From an uncultured Granulosicoccaceae bacterium (GTDB taxonomy: Bacteria > Pseudomonadota > Gammaproteobacteria > Granulosicoccales > Granulosicoccaceae), in NCBI GenBank assembly GCA_937998875.1, contig CALLBO010000003.1, positions 28,158 through 92,157 of the forward strand: DNA of 64,000 nt, read 5' to 3'. Positions 35,950-44,506 of the stretch are shown here, in pieces. Both the position numbers and the translations under genes were made by a program. How positions within the stretch are numbered: position 1 is the first letter of the stretch; every line of letters starts with the position of its first letter. The notes beneath the pieces were generated by a model. The model did no database searches, was not told where the DNA came from, and saw nothing but the letters and a program-made list of their open reading frames with translations.

Positions 35950-36951
35950 ATGAGCTTATTAAAATCCACCTTCTCGATCGCAAAGGCTGCCGCCGCTGTG
36001 ACCGTGCTGTCAACGATATCACTATCTGTTAACGCTGCAGATATAACACTTCGTGGTGCAAGTCTATTTGATGAAAATCATGCCTACACAAAAACGCTAC
36101 GTGAGTTCGAGAAGCTCATTGGTGAAGGATATGATGGTGACGTTGAATTTGAGATGCATTTAAATGGTGAGCTGGGTGACGAGAGTGATTTTGTTACTTT
36201 CCTGCAGCAAGGGGTTGCCATCGACTACGCCATTATGGCACCGTCTAACATGGCAGTTTTTGCACCGGCAATTCCGCTGATGGATATGCCGTTTTTATTC
36301 CGTGATCTTGATCATTGGAATGCAGTACTGTCATCGGATGTATTAAAACCGCTTGAGGATGAGCTTCTGGAAAAAGCAGATATAAAAGTCATTGGCTACG
36401 CGGGTGGTGGTACGCGTAACCTGGCATCAGCCAATGCCATTGCTAACATGGATGAGCTTGAGGGTCACAAAATGCGCGTTATGGGTGCACCTATTCAGGC
36501 AAAGATATTCTCAGCGATTAGTGCAGCACCATCAGCGATTGCATACAACGAGGTGTATAACGCAATCCAGACTGGTGTTATTGCAGGTTTTGAAAATGAA
36601 GCAGCGTCAATTCAGAATCTCAAGTTCTATGAGGTTGCGCCCAACATCACATTAACCAAGCATGCCATTACCGTACGGCCTCTGACTATGAGTGGTAAAA
36701 CCTTTCGCAAGTTGCCGGAAGATTTACAGGCCGTTGTACTTGAGGCAGGTGCCAAAGCCGGTGCAATCGGTCGTGAGATTGAAAGCCGTGAAGATGGTGA
36801 GAAGCTGAAGGAAATGGCAGATGCCGGTCATATCACCGTAACCGAGTTTGAAGGCCGTGAAAAACTACTTGAACTGGTAGTGCCGGTGCAGGATGAATTT
36901 GCTGCAGATCTTGGTGCAACTGAGCTGTTGGAATCTATCCGCTCAATGTAA
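35950..36951 (+). CDS. TRAP transporter solute-binding protein DctP
   Basis: A 333-residue DctP-type periplasmic receptor with a Sec signal peptide (LSTISLSVNAAD, cleavage after VNA near residue 29). The conserved acid-binding Arg region lies in KMRVMGAPIQAKIF, and YNEVYNAIQTGVIAGFENE matches the family block around the ligand hinge. TRAP receptors bind carboxylates using this Arg. Next to uxuAB and an alginate lyase, the ligand is probably a hexuronate or unsaturated uronate. The DctQ and DctM genes follow after a hairpin. Confidence 0.9.
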   Translation: MSLLKSTFSIAKAAAAVTVLSTISLSVNAADITLRGASLFDENHAYTKTLREFEKLIGEGYDGDVEFEMHLNGELGDESDFVTFLQQGVAIDYAIMAPSNMAVFAPAIPLMDMPFLFRDLDHWNAVLSSDVLKPLEDELLEKADIKVIGYAGGGTRNLASANAIANMDELEGHKMRVMGAPIQAKIFSAISAAPSAIAYNEVYNAIQTGVIAGFENEAASIQNLKFYEVAPNITLTKHAITVRPLTMSGKTFRKLPEDLQAVVLEAGAKAGAIGREIESREDGEKLKEMADAGHITVTEFEGREKLLELVVPVQDEFAADLGATELLESIRSM

Positions 36952-36986
36952 GTGTTTGTTCAAAAGCCCTTTGAGTAATACCTAAA

Positions 36987-37011
36987 AGCGTGCCGTATTT
37001 ATCGGCACGCT
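36987..37011 (+). terminator. Hairpin between dctP and dctQ
   Basis: A perfect 9-bp stem (AGCGTGCCG / CGGCACGCT) with a 7-nt loop, followed by ATTCT. It lies 35 bp after the dctP stop and probably sets receptor expression above permease expression. Confidence 0.65.
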
Positions 37012-37050
37012 ATTCTACAATAGCCACCTTAATATCCGGAGACATCCACC

Positions 37051-37545
37051 TTGATAGGAATGGTACTGGAGCGCTTCTGTATGGTACTGCGTGTGTTAGT
37101 CGCTGTATTGATGATGGCTTTGGCTTTGCCGGTAGCAGCCCAGGTGATTGCACGGTACACGGGCATTATTCCGGTTTATCTGTGGACCGAAGAACTCGCG
37201 ACCTTTATTTTCGTATGGGTGGTGATGATCGGCTCGATGATCGCAGTGTGGGACGGTACACATTTTCATGTAGAGGTACTACGTCAGGCAAAGTCACCTT
37301 TTTGGAGGCTGCTACAAAATGGCTTCGTATTAGTGTTGTTGATTCTTTTCGGGCTGCTGTTTGCCTGGTATGGAATTGAGTATACAAAGTTCGGCTCTAT
37401 TCAAAACTCTGTCATGATGGGGGCGAAGATGGCGGTAACGCATATCTCTGTGCCGTTGGCTGGTTTCGTTTGGACCGTGTTTGCTGTCTACAGACTCTCT
37501 GAGGCTGTCCATGAATACCGCCAGTCTTCGAGTTCAGTATCATGA
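37051..37545 (+). CDS. TRAP transporter small permease DctQ
   Basis: A 164-residue DctQ protein with four predicted helices and the family segment TEELATFIFVWVVMIGSM. It forms the small membrane subunit with DctM. TTG 37051 and ATG 37060 are both possible starts; CCGGAG lies about 10 bp before the TTG. The stop overlaps the dctM start (ATGA). Confidence 0.88.
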   Translation: MIGMVLERFCMVLRVLVAVLMMALALPVAAQVIARYTGIIPVYLWTEELATFIFVWVVMIGSMIAVWDGTHFHVEVLRQAKSPFWRLLQNGFVLVLLILFGLLFAWYGIEYTKFGSIQNSVMMGAKMAVTHISVPLAGFVWTVFAVYRLSEAVHEYRQSSSSVS

Positions 37546-38858
37546 TGATAATCCCGACGGGTATGGCCTGCGGTTTGTTGGTGGGGATATTTCTGTTGCT
37601 GGTAGTGTTACGTGTACCAGTAGCCTTCGCCTTAGGGCTTGCGACTATTCCCATTGTTGTACTCGACTTGCGATTAACGCCATTCATTCTGATAGACCGA
37701 ATGTTCCAGTCGTATAACTCGTTTATTTTACTAGCCGTGCCGTTTTTTCTGTTAGCTGCAAATTTAATGAATTCCGGCAAGATCACGGATCGGATGATTG
37801 AGCTTGCCAAGGTAATGACCGGTTGGCTCCCCGGTGGGCTTGGTCACGTCAATGTGGTGGTGTCCATGTTGTTTGCTGGTATTTCTGGTTCATCAACAGC
37901 AGATGCTGCCGGTTGCGGAAAAATTCTTATACCAGCAATGAAGCGCGAAGGATTCGATGCGCGTTTTGCTGTAGCAATAACTGCTTGTTCTTCAGTGATG
38001 GGTGTAATTATTCCTCCAAGTATTCTGATGGTGGTGTGGGGTGGGGTAATGCAGATTTCGGTCGGTGCACTTTTTCTTGCCGGAGCGATCCCCGGTTTAC
38101 TTATCGGGCTTGCTCTACTGTGTACTGTATATGGCTACGCGAAAGTCTATGGTTATCCAACAACCGGGCGACCGAGTTTTAAGGAGTTCTGGAAAGCCTT
38201 TTCCGGCGCTATACTGGCATTGCTGACGCCGGTATTTGTGGTGGGTGGCATTGTGGGCGGTATTGTTACGCCTACTGAAAGCGCGATCATTGCGGCAGCC
38301 TATGCAATGATTTTGGGTTTGTTTGTATACAGAACCGTCAGCTTCCGTGAACTTGGGCACATCTTCTACGATACCGGGAGATTTGCCTCCATTTCTTTAT
38401 TTGCCATCGGCACGGCTACCGCGTTCGGGTGGTTGCTTGCTTACTACAAAGTGCCACGACTTATTGTAGAGTGGCTGACGCTATTTAATGCGGGTCCGTT
38501 TGAAACCGGGCTTATAATCGCGCTGCTATTTCTGTTGTTTGGTCTGTTCATTGATGCTATCCCAACAATCATCATCCTGGGAACCGTGTTAATGCCTGTT
38601 GCTGCAGGTGCGGGAATACATCCGGTGGTGTTTGCGATTATTGGAATCATCTCACTGGCCTTTGGATTGGTGACTCCTCCGTATGGCTTATGTTTACTGA
38701 TCTCATCGGCAATAGGTGGACTCAATGTTGTTCAAGTGCTGCGGGACGTGGTCATTATATTGATACCGATGCTGATCATATTGCTACTGGTAATTCTTTT
38801 TCCGGAACTGGCTCTTTGGCTTCCCCGGCAATTAATGCCTACCACCTTCTCGGGCTGA
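37542..38858 (+). CDS. TRAP transporter large permease DctM
   Basis: A 438-residue DctM protein with about 12 helices, the Na+-coupled transport subunit. Signature segments are MLFAGISGSSTADAAGCGK and IPPSILMVVWGG, then VTPTESAIIAAAYA and LVTPPYGLCL. It is coupled to dctQ by a 4-bp overlap. The alginate lyase gene follows after 37 bp on the same strand and may be in the same transcript. Confidence 0.93.
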   Translation: MMIIPTGMACGLLVGIFLLLVVLRVPVAFALGLATIPIVVLDLRLTPFILIDRMFQSYNSFILLAVPFFLLAANLMNSGKITDRMIELAKVMTGWLPGGLGHVNVVVSMLFAGISGSSTADAAGCGKILIPAMKREGFDARFAVAITACSSVMGVIIPPSILMVVWGGVMQISVGALFLAGAIPGLLIGLALLCTVYGYAKVYGYPTTGRPSFKEFWKAFSGAILALLTPVFVVGGIVGGIVTPTESAIIAAAYAMILGLFVYRTVSFRELGHIFYDTGRFASISLFAIGTATAFGWLLAYYKVPRLIVEWLTLFNAGPFETGLIIALLFLLFGLFIDAIPTIIILGTVLMPVAAGAGIHPVVFAIIGIISLAFGLVTPPYGLCLLISSAIGGLNVVQVLRDVVIILIPMLIILLLVILFPELALWLPRQLMPTTFSG

Positions 38859-38895
38859 CCTCCTGCATTCAAATATAATTTACCGGAGATATATT

Positions 38896-41187
38896 ATGCG
38901 GTCGTGGTACTTGGTTTGCGTAGCAATTCTTGCATTGACAAGCTCCCATTCGTTTGCTCAAGCGATGGTGAACGCGGAATGTGATGCGAACGATAGTCTT
39001 GTCATTGTCTCATCGACAGACGACGGACTCTTTGAGGAAACGCATGGGCCCGAAAATGCGATTGATGGCAATATGGATCCTGACTCAAGGTGGTCCAATC
39101 AGTCACAAGGGTCACCCAAAACCCTTTTACTCGATCTTGGTGCGGTGCAAACAGTTAAGTCTCTCAATATTGCCTGGTATAAAGGTGATAGTCGTAAGGC
39201 GAAGTTTTCTGTGGAAGCATCTTCGAACCGATCAGACTATGAACTGGTAGTGCCTGTAAGGCAGTCCGGCGGCACAACACTGGATTTTGAATCGTATCCG
39301 TTTGACGGCGTGCAGGCACAGTTTATACGCATCAATAGTGATGGCAATGAAGCTAACGACTGGAATAGCATCGTCGAAGTATCGGCTTTCGGGTGTGGTG
39401 AACCAGTCGAGAAGCCAGCGACACCTGTGCTGACTGAGCGTAAGGGGCAGGGGGTTATGGGGTTGCGGGTAGATAAAACACCGGGGGAGAACTTTGATTT
39501 AAAAGGCTGGTATGTGACCACCCCTGCAGATGATGATGGTGATGATAAGGCAGATAGTGTGTATGAGAATGAGCTGGCTGCCGGCTGGACTGACCCGCGA
39601 TATTTTTATACTGACCCGGCTACCGGTGGCATGGTCTTTCGATCAACGCCTGCAGGGGCTAAAACCTCAAAAAACACTAACTATACTCGCACCGAGTTAA
39701 GAGGGATGCTGCGCCGGGGCGATGAAGGTATTGAAACCCGGGTTGAAGGTGGATTCCCGAACAGGAACAACTGGGTTTTCTCCTCCGCACCGTTATCTGC
39801 GCAGGCGAAGGCAGGTGGTGTAGATGGAATCTTGAAAGCTACATTGGCTGTAAATCAGGTTACCAGACTTGGTAAAGATTATCAGATAGGGCGGGTGATC
39901 ATTGGGCAGATACATGCAAAGGACGATGAGCCGATTCGCTTGTACTATCGCAAGCTGCCCCGTAACAAGTATGGTTCAATCTACTACGCGCATGAACCTG
40001 CTGTCGGCAAAGAGCAATGGGTAGAAATTATTGGCAGCCGTGGAGACCGTGTGTCTAACCCGGATGACGGAATCGCGCTGGATGAAATATTTAGCTATGA
40101 AATAGAAGTTACCGGCAAGCGTGAAGGTGATGCTGTAATTCCGATGCTGAATGTCAAGATCATTCGTGACGATGGTACAGAGATCAGTGCTGAACCTTTT
40201 GATATGCGTGATAGTGGATTCAGTGTGGAAAATGAATTTATGTTTTTCAAAGCCGGTGCCTACTCACAGAACAATTCCAGTCCGGATCCGGAAATGGATT
40301 TTGACAAAGTAACTTTCTTTAAGCTCGACTATGCTCATGCTCCAGCACCTGAAGGAGTAGTTGCTGATAGTACTTCAACTGATGCCAAAGTAGAATCAGC
40401 TGCACCTGTATCAGTTAAACCTGCGCAGCCCGGTATACTATTTGATGACAGCTTTGCAGATGGCAGTCGCGATAACGGCACTGATGATAGTGACAGCAAC
40501 TGGTGGACGACCACTAACAGCAGTGCTATCGAAGTAAGCAGTGGCTATTTGGGGTTGGTGTCAGGTGGTTCAGGGCGAGGCATTCGTACTACATTCGAAC
40601 CTCAGCTATTGGGCGAGGGGCAAAAGCTGCTAGCTACTTTCACATTCACCACTCCTGAAACAGTCGGGGAAGATAGAGACTCAGCCTTTCGGGTGGGTAT
40701 GTATGACAAATTGGAGCGTGCGGAACTCGAAGGGGACTTATCTGCTTCATCCAAGAAACCTAATGCCCTATATGATCACTTACCGGGCTATATGATTGAC
40801 TTCGATATCAATCTGGCTGATGCATCAGCTGCAAACATTGATATTCGAAAGCATAAAGCGGATGAACAAGGGCGGCTACTTGGCACGACCAAGGGCTATA
40901 CGCGGCTTGGCGGAGGAGGCGACGCTTACCGATTTGAGCCCGCAACCAGCTATACGGGCTCAATGACTATCGAGAAGCTTGCAGACGGAGTAGTGATTTC
41001 CGGATCGTTAAAACAGGCCGGCGCGCTACTCAGCGAGTTTTCCTACACCGACGAAGGCAGCGAGTTTAACAGTATTGGTATGCTTGCCTTTCATGTGAAC
41101 AGCAAAACGTTTGGCTCTTCGAAAAAGCCCGATACACCGGACAATGGTTTGGATTTTCAGAATATAAAGCTCGAAATTCTGCCCTAG
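38896..41187 (+). CDS. Secreted three-domain alginate lyase (CBM32-like + PL7 + C-terminal beta domain)
   Basis: A 763-residue exported protein with a signal peptide ending at SFAQA (about residue 22). Residues 25-170 resemble an F5/8-type (CBM32) domain (AIDGNMDPDSRW, LLLDLGAVQTVKSL). Residues about 188-480 form a PL7 lyase with all three catalytic-groove motifs: YTRTELRG (about 262-268), GQIHAKD (QIH at 338-340) and FFKAGAYSQ (about 450). QIH often goes with polyG or broad preference. A Ser/Ala-rich linker leads to a 240-residue C-terminal domain (DDSFADGSRDNGT...) that looks beta-rich but is unfamiliar. It should cut alginate outside the cell, feeding the TRAP and uxu genes. Confidence 0.9.
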   Translation: MRSWYLVCVAILALTSSHSFAQAMVNAECDANDSLVIVSSTDDGLFEETHGPENAIDGNMDPDSRWSNQSQGSPKTLLLDLGAVQTVKSLNIAWYKGDSRKAKFSVEASSNRSDYELVVPVRQSGGTTLDFESYPFDGVQAQFIRINSDGNEANDWNSIVEVSAFGCGEPVEKPATPVLTERKGQGVMGLRVDKTPGENFDLKGWYVTTPADDDGDDKADSVYENELAAGWTDPRYFYTDPATGGMVFRSTPAGAKTSKNTNYTRTELRGMLRRGDEGIETRVEGGFPNRNNWVFSSAPLSAQAKAGGVDGILKATLAVNQVTRLGKDYQIGRVIIGQIHAKDDEPIRLYYRKLPRNKYGSIYYAHEPAVGKEQWVEIIGSRGDRVSNPDDGIALDEIFSYEIEVTGKREGDAVIPMLNVKIIRDDGTEISAEPFDMRDSGFSVENEFMFFKAGAYSQNNSSPDPEMDFDKVTFFKLDYAHAPAPEGVVADSTSTDAKVESAAPVSVKPAQPGILFDDSFADGSRDNGTDDSDSNWWTTTNSSAIEVSSGYLGLVSGGSGRGIRTTFEPQLLGEGQKLLATFTFTTPETVGEDRDSAFRVGMYDKLERAELEGDLSASSKKPNALYDHLPGYMIDFDINLADASAANIDIRKHKADEQGRLLGTTKGYTRLGGGGDAYRFEPATSYTGSMTIEKLADGVVISGSLKQAGALLSEFSYTDEGSEFNSIGMLAFHVNSKTFGSSKKPDTPDNGLDFQNIKLEILP

Positions 41188-41481
41188 CTGTTCCCAACGC
41201 AAAATTCAGGATTAGCCAGCTTTGCTGTCTGTGGTGGCTAAGGAATGCTGTTGTTGGGTGGATTTCACCGTGTATACACGGTGAGAAAATGGACTTTAAC
41301 AGGGGTTTGGCAAAAAATACCTTGTAATTCAGACAATAACCCCCACAATAGGTGGATAGGCGATGGATATTGCCTTTGTTGTTGTGTTCGGATACCAACT
41401 GAGCAGAAAACAGCGCACTACCCGTTGCGATGGTGATAACGACGGTAGTTTTTGATTTTCACCAAAATATAGAGTTTATAC
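41188..41481 (+). promoter_or_regulatory. Leader region of the cold-shock gene, with an 18-bp palindrome
   Basis: About 295 bp with no gene. CACCGTGTATACACGGTG (41266-41283) is a perfect 18-bp palindrome that can fold as a hairpin or serve as an operator. Long structured 5' leaders are known for cspA-type genes and control their temperature-dependent translation, so part of this stretch is likely transcribed. TTAGCCA/TGGCTAA (41213-41241) could end the alginate lyase transcript. Confidence 0.4.
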
Positions 41482-41688
41482 ATGAGTAAAGGTACAGTTA
41501 AGTGGTTCAACGCTGAGAAAGGCTTTGGATTTATCACACCGGAAGACGGCGGCAAAGATTTGTTTGTTCACCATTCTGAAATTGAAGCCGGTGGTGGATA
41601 TGCAACTTTGAACGACGGCCAGGCGGTCGAGTTTGAAGTTGGACAAGGCGAGAAAGGCCCTTGTGCTAATAAAGTACAAGCAGTCTAG
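41482..41688 (+). CDS. CspA-family cold-shock protein
   Basis: A 68-residue single cold-shock domain. RNA-binding motifs RNP1 ([11 protein letters not shown]) and RNP2 (DLFVHHSEI) are intact, as is the start [10 protein letters not shown]. It is an RNA chaperone of the cytoplasm. Length is standard. A strong intrinsic terminator follows. Confidence 0.95.
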   Translation: MSKGTVKWFNAEKGFGFITPEDGGKDLFVHHSEIEAGGGYATLNDGQAVEFEVGQGEKGPCANKVQAV

Positions 41689-41731
41689 TAACCATTAGAA
41701 CTACACGGTAGTGTAGTTTAAGGTACTACCG

Positions 41732-41763
41732 AAGCCGTAGCTTTTGCTGCGGCTTTTTTTTTT
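41732..41763 (+). terminator. Rho-independent terminator of the cold-shock gene
   Basis: Stem AAGCCGTAGC / GCTGCGGCTT with a TTTT loop, followed by a run of ten T. A further small hairpin (CTACACGGTAGTGTAG, 41701-41716) precedes it. Confidence 0.9.
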
Positions 41764-41916
41764 GCACCGGATATTTCCTGGCAGTGAACTAGTCACTGAG
41801 CAATGAAGAAAACGGCAACATAAGCTCTCCCGACGTATAGACGCTGCCCCTTGCCGCGCGTTCTCAATTACCCGTAAAGTGATACACTCAGCGTGTTGAA
41901 AGAGCGGAAGACCCAA

Positions 41917-42186
41917 ATGGTTACCTCTATAATTCTACTGACCACAGATCGATTAAAAGTAAACGAAGTAGCGGAAAAGCTGACGCAGGTGGATGGAATA
42001 TCCGAGGTCTACTCGGTTAGCGGTAACTATGATCTTGTGGCGATAGCCCGCGTTGCTGATAACGATGCGCTGGCAAGTATGGTTACTAATCGCTTTGTGG
42101 AAATTGAGGGTATTGAATCAACTGATACCATGCTGGCATTCAAGGCGTATTCCAAGCACGATCTCGAATCCATGTTTTCGGTTTAA
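41917..42186 (+). CDS. Stand-alone Lrp/AsnC ligand-binding (RAM) domain protein
   Basis: An 89-residue protein made only of the effector domain of Lrp/AsnC regulators; the helix-turn-helix is absent. VDGISEVYSVSGNYDLVAI and the ending GIESTDTMLAFKAY are typical. ATG 41917 is preferred (GGAAG upstream) over the in-frame TTG 41893. Such single-domain proteins form oligomers and bind amino acids, or modulate full-length Lrp proteins. Confidence 0.85.
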   Translation: MVTSIILLTTDRLKVNEVAEKLTQVDGISEVYSVSGNYDLVAIARVADNDALASMVTNRFVEIEGIESTDTMLAFKAYSKHDLESMFSV

Positions 42187-42192
42187 GTGGAT

Positions 42193-42236
42193 CGCCTAAA
42201 AATTCGCACGTCCGGAATATCCCGGCTACTTAGGCG
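42193..42236. terminator. Shared hairpin between convergent genes
   Basis: CGCCTAA (42193-42199) pairs with TTAGGCG (42230-42236), with an inner CCGG...CCGG stretch. It lies between the RAM-domain gene and the EamA gene and overlaps the latter's stop codon. No long T-run, so termination is tentative. Confidence 0.4.
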
Positions 42237-43117
42237 TATGCCTTTTTGTTTCTGAGACCGGTGTATCCCTGCATCAGCACGGCAACTAATACTATAGCCC
42301 CGCCTATCAATGTGTTAAACGCCGGGACTTCGTTCACCACCCACCAAACCCATAGTGGTGACAATGCGGTTTCTGACAAACTTAACAGTGGTACCTGTGC
42401 CGCAGGGACGCTTCTCGATCCCAGTGTAATAAAGATAAACCCACAGCCTACCTGAACACTGCCAAGGCATATTGCTACGAGTAAGTCCCGACCTGAGATA
42501 GCCAGATTGTCAGCTAATGGAAATAACATGGGTATACACATAACTGCAGCGAACAGGCCTGCCAGTGCAGTTGGGGCCATCATATCGCGTTGTGGACCGA
42601 GGTAGCGTAACAACACGACGAAAAATGCAAATGACACAACTGCACACAAGGCGAATAAAATGCCAGTGATGTCACTTGCGTTTACACCACCTGAAACCAT
42701 GACGCAGACACCGGCAATAGCCAATGCCATGGCGAGCCAGGTTATAGCTCTGAGGGGTTCACCAAGTACAAAATATGCCAATACTCCGGCGACAACCGGG
42801 CCTGTGCTAAGCAACAGTACCGTGTTCGCGACGCTGGTGTTAAACAAACTAAGCAGGTAACAGATAAACCCGATGGCGAGTAATAGTGATACCAGTAGAT
42901 CAACCGCTTTGATTTTCAGGAATTGAGATTTAAAAGACCCGCGGTCCCGAATAAACAGGAATAGTGCAACGGTAGCTGTGAACACCAGGGAGCGATAGAA
43001 CAATATAGCCCATGGACTCGCCTGATCTACAAATCGAACCAGGAGTCCGCCAGAACTTAAAAATACACCGGCGAGAATGACGTATACCACGCCCCTGGAA
43101 TAAGATTGACCACTCAT
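42230..43117 (-). CDS. EamA/DMT-superfamily transporter
   Basis: A 295-residue membrane protein with ten predicted helices and two EamA repeats (first begins VVYVILAGVFLSSGGLLVRF; second near DITGILFALCAVVSFAFFV). These are usually metabolite or amino acid exporters. It sits next to a RAM-domain sensor and an M24 hydrolase, which could suggest amino acid or osmolyte traffic. Substrate unknown. Confidence 0.88.
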   Translation of the reverse strand: MSGQSYSRGVVYVILAGVFLSSGGLLVRFVDQASPWAILFYRSLVFTATVALFLFIRDRGSFKSQFLKIKAVDLLVSLLLAIGFICYLLSLFNTSVANTVLLLSTGPVVAGVLAYFVLGEPLRAITWLAMALAIAGVCVMVSGGVNASDITGILFALCAVVSFAFFVVLLRYLGPQRDMMAPTALAGLFAAVMCIPMLFPLADNLAISGRDLLVAICLGSVQVGCGFIFITLGSRSVPAAQVPLLSLSETALSPLWVWWVVNEVPAFNTLIGGAIVLVAVLMQGYTGLRNKKAYA

Positions 43118-43151
43118 TCAGCTGGTGTTGCCGGGCGTTGTGCGGTGTACA

Positions 43152-44321
43152 TCAAATGATTGGTAACTCAACGGGTGCGCGTGTACTGAGCAGTTTCGCA
43201 CCGTTGCTGCCAACGACGATGTTTTCTTCGTGCACCATCATCCGTCTGTCGGCATAGGAAAGAGAGGGTTCGATGGTAAGTACCATATTCTCTTTGAGCA
43301 ATGTCTCATCGAATGCGGCATGTGATGGTTGCTCGGTAAGTTGCATACCGAGTCCGTGGCCGAGACGTCCGACTGCACCTCCACTGTTATCCAGCTCTGC
43401 AATTACCGCAGACATTTCATTGAAGAGATCACGACAGGTGTTCCCCGGACGTGCAGCTTCGATGCCTGCTTCTGTTGCACGCCATAAAACATCATAAGCA
43501 CGCTTTGCTTTGTCACTTGCTTTGCCAACAGCCCAGTTACGATCGAAATCACAGAAGTAACCATCCCAGGTGCAACCGGTATCCATCATTAAAATATCAC
43601 CTGACTGCAGCGGCCTGAGAGAGGGTGGGGAGATTACATCTGCATAGCCGTCCTGATCTGCGGCACCTACCAAATAAGGTGCATCGTCAGCACCTTGTGC
43701 CAAAGCAGTTCTGCGGAACTCCCTGAATACGGTTTCCAGAGGCATGCCTTCGGTAGCAAATTCGGTTACTTTGGCGAATGCTGATGAACCAACTTTGCAA
43801 ATATAGCTAAGCTTTTCTATCTCTGCCGCTGATTTGACCATGCGCTGGCCCTGGACAAGGGACGTTGTATCAGCGATCTGCAAGCCTGGAAGTGCTTTAA
43901 TTAGTCGTTCCCAGTCACCCAAAGGCATTCGCAGCGAAGTTTCATGGCCTTTCATGACCCCTAGTGTTGCTTTGTTAGATGAAAGTGGGGATAGCAAGTC
44001 AGTTAACAGACTAATGCCATCATCCTTCGGCGTAGGTGCGCTCCAGGTGCGAATGTCATCAATCCAGGATTGGCGCATCAGTGCCGCGCCAATTTCAGGT
44101 ATAACGGCGACAGGCTTACCCTCCAGGGGTACAAACACAAACCATGGCCGTGTTGGGCTCTGCCAGAACAATGTGTGAAAGCCGGTAAAATAGCGGACCT
44201 CTGGCTCACTCATTAACAAGATGCCTTCAAGGCCCCGGCTTGCCATCTGTGTTTGGGTGTTCTTTGTGCGGGTGAGGAATTCCGCCTCATCAAACCCACG
44301 TGCCGGTGCTTCAAGCAGCAT
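43152..44321 (-). CDS. M24-family metallopeptidase (Xaa-Pro dipeptidase-like)
   Basis: A 389-residue pita-bread-fold hydrolase with all five metal ligands: the Asp pair in MMDTGCTWDGYFCDFDR (spacing 11), His in GRLGHGLGM, Glu in VLTIEPSL and Glu in MVHEENIVV. It should hydrolyse an X-Pro or similar amide bond. ATG 44321 or TTG 44333 could start it; neither has a strong ribosome site. It is divergent from a second M24-fold gene whose metal site is lost. Confidence 0.88.
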   Translation of the reverse strand: MLLEAPARGFDEAEFLTRTKNTQTQMASRGLEGILLMSEPEVRYFTGFHTLFWQSPTRPWFVFVPLEGKPVAVIPEIGAALMRQSWIDDIRTWSAPTPKDDGISLLTDLLSPLSSNKATLGVMKGHETSLRMPLGDWERLIKALPGLQIADTTSLVQGQRMVKSAAEIEKLSYICKVGSSAFAKVTEFATEGMPLETVFREFRRTALAQGADDAPYLVGAADQDGYADVISPPSLRPLQSGDILMMDTGCTWDGYFCDFDRNWAVGKASDKAKRAYDVLWRATEAGIEAARPGNTCRDLFNEMSAVIAELDNSGGAVGRLGHGLGMQLTEQPSHAAFDETLLKENMVLTIEPSLSYADRRMMVHEENIVVGSNGAKLLSTRAPVELPII

Positions 44322-44506
44322 GTTAGTGTCCAACGTTAGTACCAGCTACTATGCCATAGCATGCGGTATAGATATCAAACTAAAACGACTTTGGTCATAC
44401 GCAATGCGTACACTGCATATTACTGTACCGGGTTTATCGTCTCATTCTGAAGGGCCAGACTTTACAAATGTGGACACGATGATGTGTAGTCGTGGGGAGT
44501 ATATTT

